Positions 1 to 7,300 of a stretch of DNA of 11,101 nt are shown piece after piece (the stretch's first letter is position 1; each line of letters opens with the position of its first letter). The position numbers and the translations under genes were made by a program. Origin of the DNA: Podila epigama (taxonomy: Eukaryota; Mortierellomycota; Mortierellomycetes; Mortierellales; Mortierellaceae); the NCBI GenBank assembly GCA_015679605.1, contig JAAAVE010000008.1, positions 11,745 to 22,845 of the forward strand, given 5' to 3'. The notes beneath the pieces were generated by a model. The model searched no databases, was not told where the DNA came from, and saw nothing but the letters and a program-made list of their open reading frames with translations.

Positions 1-58
1 TCAGTGGGGAAAAGTGAACACAAAAAAAAAAAAATGTCAATGTGCGTGTGGCCGCAGC

Positions 59-75
59 CTGTCTGTCTGTCTGTC
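59..75. repeat. (CTGT)n microsatellite
   Basis: About four tandem CTGT units lie near the left edge. Further scattered CTGTCTGT words follow at 117-125, suggesting a decayed longer array. Confidence 0.9.
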
Positions 76-673
76 GTACATGTCTGCTTCACACACACTG
101 CCTGTCATGCGACTCTTATCTGTCTGTTTTGTGTATCTGTTTTTGAGTGATTGTGACAAGAGTAGGAAAAAAATTTTGTACCTGGATATAATGTGTGGGA
201 TGTCGTTACGTTCGGTGGTCGTCTGTCGCGCTTGCAAGAAGAAGAAGACGAAGAAGACAAGGATGGAGGAGTGTGGTTGAATATGTATGTAGAATATCAA
301 TGACCGTTGCAAGAGGGCGAGGGTGATGTGTTGGTTTGAATAGGTATCTTTCTGTCTGGTCGCCCTGATAGGTATTCAACACTGTTGCGCTGTGTGCTCA
401 AAGGAGAAAGAAGGTGGTGCGTAAAGTAGACAAAGAATGAGGGAGCAATGAGCAATGAGGGATGGTGATGAGAATGCAATAGTATATATTACAAAAAAAA
501 AAATACAGTTGTGAATGAGGAATGGAATGAATTGTAAAAAAAGGTGAAAAGTGTGCTGAAGTGGAAAAAAAAAAGAAGAGAAACGCTTTAAAACGTCGGA
601 GGAAACAAAGGCGACTGTCAAATAGGGGGAAAAAACGAAACGAACGGTGCGTGGAAAAATAGGGAAAATACAA

Positions 674-690
674 TTTTTTTTTTTTTTTTT
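674..690. repeat. T17 homopolymer
   Basis: An uninterrupted run of 17 T residues marks the point where the plus strand changes from purine-rich to pyrimidine-rich. Confidence 0.97.
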
Positions 691-820
691 AAATTGATTT
701 TCGTAAAAAAGATAAGGGAAAAAGCGCATCTCTTTCCCGTGCAATTGCCCCCCTCCTATCCCAAACAACATCGAGGCGATGTCGCCATCATCCACTCCAC
801 CCTTCCTGTGGAGGACGGAT

Positions 821-859
821 GTTGTTTGTATTTGTGTTTGTGTTTGTGTTGTGTTGTGG
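821..859. repeat. Imperfect TTTGTG repeat
   Basis: Units of GTTTGT/TTTGTG repeat about six times with small changes, within the pyrimidine-rich part of the left region. No coding role is apparent. Confidence 0.85.
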
Positions 860-1813
860 TCACGCTGCTATCGCAATCATCCTGGCATTTTTTTTGGTCC
901 CCATTCCACTTGACACTTTGCACTCCATCCCTTACCCGTTACAAAGGAAACACCAACTTCATGCTCATGTCTCTCGACTGTTCTTACTAATTTTCCCACC
1001 CTCTTCGCTTTTTATCCAAAGCCCATCCATGCCTGCCTAGACTTTTTTTTTCCCCTTATCGCGAATCACTTGTAGTGATCCTTTGTTTCCTTTCTCGTTT
1101 CTTTCTTTTTTTTGTGCATCTCTTCGTACCCGTGAGAAACTGCCGTTTGCACCCAAAAAGTACAAATATAGGAAACGACTCCGAAATGTGATGTGATGGG
1201 GGGTAGGAGTTCAGTAGTACTGTAAACTAGACCAGACCATGACACTCCATTGCATTGTTCTTGTCAAAATATATCACAATTTGTAGCCCCGCGACTGTGC
1301 GGAGGGCATTGCGGAGCCAAGGGGGTTGTTGAGGAGAATGAACAGGTGAGAGAGTGAGTAAGAGAGAAAAGAGATGTTGGTCTGAATCGAAAGACAGCTG
1401 GAGTGAGTGCAAGGTACTGACGCCATACACAAAATAGTCAGTCATTTCTGTCTCTCAGTGTGTTGTGTTAGGTGTTAGTAACACTTGAGCACCAAAAATA
1501 AAGAGACCTCCCCCGAGGATGGCATGCCGAGAAAGTGGGAGGGTGGAGTAAAAAAAAAAACTTACCCACGCTTTAACCTTCCGTTTTTTTCAAACACCAA
1601 ACCATCAAAAAGAGCGCCAGTTTTAGACATTCAAACAACACCATTTCCAGTCCGGATCTCTCCATGGTCAGCCTTAACCAGTCAACCCAATCAATTGAGT
1701 TTTAGTCTCTTTCATCTCCCAATCCTCCAAAAGTTAAAAAGAAAAGAAACTACGCCAACATAAAGGGAAAATGCCAGCATGTGACGATAAATTAACAATG
1801 GATGATGGATAAT

Positions 1814-1818
<5 letters not shown>

Positions 1819-1844
<26 letters not shown>
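1819..1844. repeat. (TC)13 microsatellite
   Basis: This is a perfect TC dinucleotide run of 13 units followed directly by an A-run, in the gene-poor left region. It is likely to vary in length. Confidence 0.97.
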
Positions 1845-1919
1845 AAAAAAAACCCAGAAATAACCCATCCAGCCCAATTTAACAGTCACTGATTATCATT
1901 AAAGTTATCAATCTATAAG

Positions 1920-1938
1920 CACGTGCGTATCATCCAAT
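1920..1938. promoter_or_regulatory. CACGTG E-box next to a CCAAT box
   Basis: A palindromic CACGTG (1920-1925) lies nine bases from CCAAT (1934-1938). These are classical binding words for bHLH factors and for the HAP/NF-Y complex. They lie about 150 bp beyond the stop of the 527-residue gene, so they would serve an unidentified transcript or be chance occurrences. Confidence 0.25.
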
Positions 1939-2089
1939 CACAGGCCGCCGTAAGTTTCGCACGCTTGTGCCAACCAGTTTTAAAGTTTAAACATTTCAAT
2001 TTGGGGGGGAATGGAGAGAAAGAGAGAGGGGCACAGACAACAGAAAACTATTTGAAAGAAAGTTTTGTATTTGGAGCATGTGGCTCTCC

Positions 2090-3673
2090 TCATGATTGCT
2101 GTTGGCATTGCATTTGATTTCGCTTGGCCTCCTCTTCAGCTGCAACGGTCGCTATGGTTCTGAACGCGCTCAGTGGGATATGGTACGATGGTGGGAAGGA
2201 CGAAGGGTCAAGAGGTGTTATCGCCTTTGAGGCTGAAGAGATTGGCAATAATGGCATTATTTGAGGTGTCTGCGGTCTCTGCGGTGATGCTGGCAATAAA
2301 GATTCTGTCAAAAGTCCTAGTAGGTGGCCAGGCTTTGTTAGTCGCCCATGACTGACATGTTGTCCCTGCCTCATATTTGGATATGGAGATCGTCTTTTTC
2401 GTGCCTGCTCTCTACGCTTTCGGTAAAATTGCTCCTGCACCTGTCGAGGCGTCAGGACCACATTCTGTGCTGCCATCTCCATCGTAACATGGATAGTGCT
2501 GCTCTCCGGTGTGGACTCTTTTTCTTCTTCTTCTTCATCATTATCTTGTTCTTGTTCGTGTTCTTGTTCTTCCTTTTCCTTTTTGTCAGATTCACCTTCT
2601 TTTTTAATGACATCCTCCTTCTTGTCGTCCTTATCCTCAGCGCCATCTCGACCGCCATCATTGACACTATCCCCTACCATTCTCTCCGCCTTTGTTAACG
2701 CATCGGCCTGGTCCTTCAACACGACAGTATCCCCTGTCAAGCCTTGTACATTAAGAGGCCTGCTTACCATCCCCTCCATCGCCGTCGTTACTGTATGCCT
2801 CTTGTGACCAGCCTCCTCTATCTCTCGTAACCATTCCTGACCACTTTTCTCATCCTCATCCCCTCCTCTGTCCACCACAGGAACCCCGAAACTCACAGAC
2901 GTCAACAACGGCGATTGCACTGTCATGCGTCTCTTAAATGCTCCCTTCCACCGCGCAATACCATTTTCACCTTCCACTTCTCTTTCAACTTGTCGTCTGA
3001 CAACTGCATAGCGTTGTTCATGGTCGCCTTGTTTTTCTGTTCGCACATGAAAGGAGGATACGCGACGACTGCCTTGTGACAATGGTGTCTTGGGTAAGCT
3101 TCCAATGGTTGAATGTCTGCGGAATCCAAAATGACTTTTCATATCTATGCCTGGTGATGATCCCTTCTCCAACATCCTAGTCTCACTGGTCTCTTCCTCT
3201 GTTATTGCAATCTTGCTCTCCATGGTATCCAAATCTCTGGGAGATTTTGTTGCCTCTTCCTCCAATGCTTCATCATCTTCCAACGACAATAACGAAAACG
3301 TGGTGTCATCCTTTCCTTCGTGATCATATACATCAACATCCGTTATCGTGGAATCAGCTGTATCTGTGGCAGCCATACCTGCCGTCGTCTCTCCACGAAT
3401 GACAGATATCGATGATGACGATGATGATGATGATGACGATGACGATGTTGATGTTGATGATGACTCTTCCATCGGCTCTAGTGCAAACGACAGAAATGAA
3501 CGTGTCGTCACCACTGTATCCGTGGCAAGATTCTTTGTCGGCTGAAGGAGTACTAATATCTTGTTCCCCTCATGTCCTTCTTGTCCTAGTCCCCGCTGTC
3601 TTTTCAAGTGTTGGCTCTGGCCTTGTTCTTGTCGACCATCAAAAGGTGGTTGTGCCGCTACAAGCAGTAGCAT
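2090..3673 (-). CDS. Uncharacterised 527-residue low-complexity protein
   Basis: This is one uninterrupted frame from ATG 3673, preceded by an A-run (a favourable fungal context), to a stop at 2090; the frame has an in-frame TGA further upstream. I do not recognise the family. Visible features in order are a Ser run (71-90), an acidic stretch (120-165), and a more complex central part (178-268) holding RRHST, RRVSS and KRRMT, with KRHTV at 291-295. Next come a lysine/acidic low-complexity tract (340-390), a basic cluster YRKRREQARKRRSP (417-430) that could be a nuclear localisation signal, and a Pro/Leu-rich end with a short terminal helix. No signal peptide, membrane segment or catalytic motif is evident. 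It lies 705 bp downstream of the capping-enzyme gene on the same strand. Length and frame integrity support a real gene, while composition and the lack of introns lower certainty. A regulatory nuclear phosphoprotein is only an inference. Confidence 0.65.
   Translation of the reverse strand: MLLLVAAQPPFDGRQEQGQSQHLKRQRGLGQEGHEGNKILVLLQPTKNLATDTVVTTRSFLSFALEPMEESSSTSTSSSSSSSSSSSSISVIRGETTAGMAATDTADSTITDVDVYDHEGKDDTTFSLLSLEDDEALEEEATKSPRDLDTMESKIAITEEETSETRMLEKGSSPGIDMKSHFGFRRHSTIGSLPKTPLSQGSRRVSSFHVRTEKQGDHEQRYAVVRRQVEREVEGENGIARWKGAFKRRMTVQSPLLTSVSFGVPVVDRGGDEDEKSGQEWLREIEEAGHKRHTVTTAMEGMVSRPLNVQGLTGDTVVLKDQADALTKAERMVGDSVNDGGRDGAEDKDDKKEDVIKKEGESDKKEKEEQEHEQEQDNDEEEEEKESTPESSTIHVTMEMAAQNVVLTPRQVQEQFYRKRREQARKRRSPYPNMRQGQHVSHGRLTKPGHLLGLLTESLLPASPQRPQTPQIMPLLPISSASKAITPLDPSSFPPSYHIPLSAFRTIATVAAEEEAKRNQMQCQQQS
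2504..2656 (-). repeat. Acidic/lysine low-complexity coding tract
   Basis: Residues about 340-390 of the 527-residue protein are nearly all D, E, K and Q, for example KKEKEEQEHEQEQ followed by an E-run. On the plus strand this appears as a CTT/TTC-rich stretch. The tract is probably a disordered, highly charged linker or a long charged helix, and it separates the central kinase-motif region from the basic cluster. Confidence 0.8.
3404..3463 (-). repeat. Serine-run trinucleotide repeat
   Basis: The plus strand shows GAT/GAC repeats, which on the coding strand are TCA/TCG/AGC-type serine codons for residues 71-90 of the 527-residue protein. The tract is interrupted by Thr and Ile codons. It is a slippage-prone in-frame repeat and may vary in length between isolates. 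Confidence 0.85.
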
Positions 3674-3844
3674 TTTTTTTTTTTGGGATTTTAGCCGAAA
3701 AAAAAATTGAATAAAGAGTCAAGATCAACGAATATTTTGTTTTCGAAAATGACAAGATGGTTTTTGTTGTGGAATGAAAAGATAACTGTGGAGAGATATA
3801 AAACAGAAGAATGCCTGTTGTTCGTCCCCAAATATAGATGTTTC

Positions 3845-3863
3845 TAAAAAATTATACAATATA
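3845..3863 (-). promoter_or_regulatory. TATA-like AT-rich element upstream of the 527-residue gene
   Basis: On the minus strand this short AT-rich block reads TATATTGTATAATTTTTTA, and CTATATTTGG follows at 3827-3838. It is about 170-190 bp before the ATG at 3673. Position and composition fit a core promoter, but such words are common in AT-rich spacers, so the call is weak. Confidence 0.25.
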
Positions 3864-3919
3864 GGTTCCAGATTATGTGTGTGTGTATTCAAGGATGAAT
3901 CGGCAGGAATTTATCGACG

Positions 3920-3934
3920 TTTAATTTCTTTATT
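3920..3934 (-). terminator. Candidate poly(A) signals of the capping-enzyme gene
   Basis: The minus strand reads AATAAA (3934-3929) followed a few bases later by ATTAAA (3925-3920). This is about 445 bp past the TAA stop and upstream of the next gene's presumed promoter. Two canonical-type signals side by side in a U-rich flank fit a 3' processing site, but fungal signals are degenerate and other sites are possible. Confidence 0.35.
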
Positions 3935-4015
3935 TTGCATTGTGCTTTGTAGGCATATGAATCATCGAGGGGGGATTGCCACAAGAAGCGAAGCGACAAA
4001 TAGCAAAAGGGACAC

Positions 4016-4037
4016 AAAAAAAAAAAAAAAAAAAAAA
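4016..4037. repeat. A22 homopolymer
   Basis: An uninterrupted run of 22 A residues on the plus strand would be a U-run in the 3' flank of the minus-strand capping-enzyme transcript. It could also be a poly(A) relic, but there is no retroelement sequence beside it. Confidence 0.95.
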
Positions 4038-4378
4038 GCTGAAAGAGAGGGAGTGAGGTGCCTGCACCGAAGAGTTGGTATATGGTACACTTGGTAAGGA
4101 TGGGGGAGGATGCGTCTTCAACAGCAACATCATCAACAATAACAAAAAGAGAGATGCGTCAATTCCATAGCCGAGAAAAAAGAAAAATGAAAGGACGAAA
4201 AAAAAAAAAAGAACGAAAAAAAAAGACATGCAACAACCTTCTCATAGCGAAAGCAGAGATCAAACTAGAGATAAAGAAATGCGACCTAATATACATAAAC
4301 GAAAAAAAAACCCCCCCTCCCATGTCATTCACTTGCTTCTGTATGCTTCCTTGTTTTCTTGGAAACAGCGGGCAGTTT

Positions 4379-7300
4379 TTACCACCTTTGTCCGCCATGT
4401 CCGTGGGGTATAGAGGGTCGGTATACTGGCTCTTGCTCCCCAGTTGGATCTCCCATATGACCAGGAGGCACCCGCTGAGGTGAGGGAATCTTGGGAGGAA
4501 CACCGTGGTGGGGCGGGTAGTATTGTTGTCCATGCTCCGAATAGGGCATCATTCCCTGTTGTTGTTGCTGTTGCGAATGCGGATGGTATGGCGCTCCCCC
4601 TTGCTGTTGGTATTCATGATGATGTTGCTGTTGCTGCTGCTGTGGTTGTTGTGGTTGTTGTGGGTGTTGGGGGTGTTGTGAACGTTGTGGATGTGCCGGA
4701 GCATGTTGCTGCGGTTGCATCTGTTGCTGCTGTTGCTGCTGCTGATACTGCCGATGTGATGATAGCGGCACATGCTGCAGGCCATGTTCCCCTGGCATTG
4801 GTCCCACTGGCTCCCGACCCCCATGAACCCTCAAATGGTCTTCCTTTGTCAACATAGCCGCCTCAGGGTCCGGCCCTCGCATACCCGAAGGATGAGGACG
4901 GTAAGAGTGCTCAGGCAATGGGGCTGATACTTGTGGATACGACTGGTAAGATGGTTGTCTCTCATGGGTAGGCCGTGAATGAAGAGGCTGTGAACCATAT
5001 GTCGATGGGGGACGACCAGGGCCAAAGGACGTAGGGCGACCATCCTGATCATAATAGGGCTGTGGTGGTGAGTGGGTCGATGGTTCGTGATGACTATTGC
5101 GGTATGACTGCGACATTCGCTGCTGTTGCTGCTGTTGCTGTTGCTGTTGTATATGCTGTGGATGCTGTGGATGCTGTGGCGGCAACTGCATCTGTGTTAA
5201 TGATGGTTTGTGACCATGACCATGAACTCGACCAGTGCCATGCGGATCTTGCTCTGGTGGTGGACGTACTTGTGCTTGCATCGCATGTAGTTGCTGCTGT
5301 TGCTGCTGCTGTTGTTGCCGTTGTTGCTGCTGCATAAAAGACGGATGCATCTGATGCTGCTGCTGTTGTGGGTGTGCCTGTACCTGTGCTGCGTACTGAC
5401 CTTGTTCAGCACCGCCATGTGGCGGTCCAAATACCTGTGACTGACTAAAAGAGCTAGGGTGATGACCAGAATGATGGTGTTCAACCGACTCTTTCCTCCT
5501 GTCAACATTCCTCATTCCAGGGTGTTGCTGTTGCTGCTGCTGTGCATCAACAGACATAGGCGTGTGTTGTACGTTGCTCGGTGGCTGATCTTGACCCGGA
5601 GGCATCTGGCGTAGATATGGGTCAACGCCTGGGTGAGGTCCTTGACCTTGCATAGCGTGGGGAGGGACACTTCGCGTGGGATAGCCTGGTGGACCTTGCT
5701 CAGGTACCATAATAGGCTTGGTAAGCGATGAATGTCTGGAATGCGTTGGCCGTTCCTGGGCCTGCCGCGGTGCCTCCGTATGCACAGGACTACGAGATAC
5801 CCCCGCAGGCAAACAGTCAGGCTGACCTCCTCCACTTCGTGGTGGCAAGTGACCCACATGGAGGGACTCTGTCGAACCCGCAAAATGACGACCACCAGGG
5901 TGGAGACTTGACGGGTAGGCCGGCTCCTGCACGTCGCCCAAAGACCGCCTCATCGGAGGCTGAGCGCCCTGCGGAGAAACCTGCTGTGGGTGCTGAGGCC
6001 CATGCGCTTGAGTCGCATGATGGGATTGTTGCGTGTGGCCATGTGTTGGCATCGCAGGTGGTTGCTGTCGCTGCTGGGGTCGCGGCTTCTGCTGACTCCA
6101 TTGCTCCTGTGGCGCGTTTGAGACCCCTTGTACATTCACGTTAGGCGGGAAAGGCTGTCCATGGTGAGCTGGGCTATTTCTGGGGGACATATCATACGGC
6201 TCTCCTTTGTTGCCATAGTGCATCTCCACACTCTTTTCCTGTTGTCCCATCTTTTGCTTCTTGGTTGTTTGACGCCTTGCTGAGGCCGGGACCGGTGCTT
6301 GTGCCGATCCCGGCGCCGATGTCATCTCCCTTACATCCTGTTCCTGTGGAACATATGAGTGCCGCTCATTCACAAGGGACTGTTGGAAGCCACTCGATGA
6401 AGGCGCCTGCCATGATTGCGTAGGAGGACGGAGACTGTTAGCATCCCTCGCATCAACCCACGGTCTTCCTTCTGAAGCATATTCCATGTAGTCTCCTGGA
6501 GGATGGCTTTCAGGACTCGGATTATCCTCATTCAAGATAAACTGAAGCGTGGCTTTGGATTCACGCTTTGCAGGTGGCTGATCACGGAGTGAGTGAGTTG
6601 GTGTCATAGTGTTCCGGCCAGCGTGGCCTTCGCGGGGTGTCATGATCCTTTGTGGTCCGTCTGTTGGTAGCCCTTGTCGGTCCATCCAACCCGTTGGGGA
6701 ACCATGTCTAACATCGCCTTGAACAGTCTGCGGCTTTGTCATTGATTGGGCGTGGACAGCATTCGGTGCGGTAGCATTTGGCTGTTGAGGGGCCCCAATA
6801 TCCGAATGCGATCTTCTATGACTCACTTCTGGGTGCAGCCCAACATCCAATCGCTTGCTGGGTGGTTGTCCATATTGGTTATCGCCTGCTCCCTCATAGC
6901 TTTCACCATACTGCCCTGCTGAACCCAGAGATCCCATAGATTGCGACATCTGAGGATTATACTCCATCGAGTTGATTCGTCTGTGGTTTCCACGCGTCGA
7001 CTCCTGAGATGCCACTGCCTTTGTACCAGGTGGTGATGGCGAACTGCCACGGTTCTTTGCTACTCCACCCCGTTGCTCCTCCATTCCTTCGCCTGTCACC
7101 TTTGTAGATGACGGCTTCTGTGGTTGCTGTGATTGTTGCTGGGATGACTGTTTGGCCTGTCCTCTCTGCGTTGCCTGACTATTGCTGCTTTGCTCCCGGT
7201 TGTCTGGAGTTTGCGATGCCTCCTGTTGAGGTTCAGTTCTCGGCGCTGCAGACCGTGAGCCACGTGTTTGATAAAGGCGCGGGGTCTCTTGAGCAGCAGA

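Larger units (their letters stand above)
1..2089. other. Gene-poor intergenic region
   Basis: I see no reading frame here with believable protein composition. The longest frames are low-complexity products of purine or pyrimidine tracts. Bases up to about 690 are purine-rich on the plus strand with many A-runs, and bases 690-1140 switch to pyrimidine-rich. The region also has several microsatellites and, near 1914-1938, TATAAG, CACGTG and CCAAT words. It is probably the spacer between the 527-residue gene and a gene beyond the left edge, but an unrecognised non-coding or heavily spliced transcript cannot be excluded. Confidence 0.55.
3674..4378. other. Intergenic spacer between the two minus-strand genes
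   Basis: This 705 bp gap contains no convincing gene. Next to the capping-enzyme stop it is purine-rich on the plus strand, so the transcript 3' flank would be strongly U-rich, with A-runs at 4016-4037 and 4197-4225. Closer to the downstream gene it becomes AT-rich, with TATA-like words on the minus strand around 3831-3863, about 160-190 bp before the ATG at 3673. It therefore probably combines a 3' UTR and a promoter. Confidence 0.6.

Noticed and set aside
376-795. Minus-strand frame of 139 codons in the left region
   Set aside because: It is almost entirely Phe, Ser, Leu and Lys from A/T and CT tracts and shows no protein-like segment.
1227-1445. Minus-strand 72-codon frame starting MTDYFVYG
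   Set aside because: It is short, with no family resemblance, no splice partner and no supporting promoter beyond chance.
4016-4037. A22 run as the tail of a retrotransposed element
   Set aside because: No reverse-transcriptase remnant, target-site duplication or processed gene copy is seen beside it.
4444-4857. Plus-strand frame of 137 codons rich in Val and Ala
   Set aside because: It is the antisense of the polyglutamine and histidine repeats; the V/A-rich composition comes from reading CAG/CAA repeats backwards.
5119-5178. Regular CTG/TTG repeats as a possible CRISPR array or tandem satellite
   Set aside because: The units are trinucleotide codons in a long open frame, without spacers or direct repeats of CRISPR length.
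5728-6144. Plus-strand frame of 138 codons with fairly normal composition
   Set aside because: It lies wholly inside the capping-enzyme tail exon on the other strand, with no promoter or splice signals of its own.
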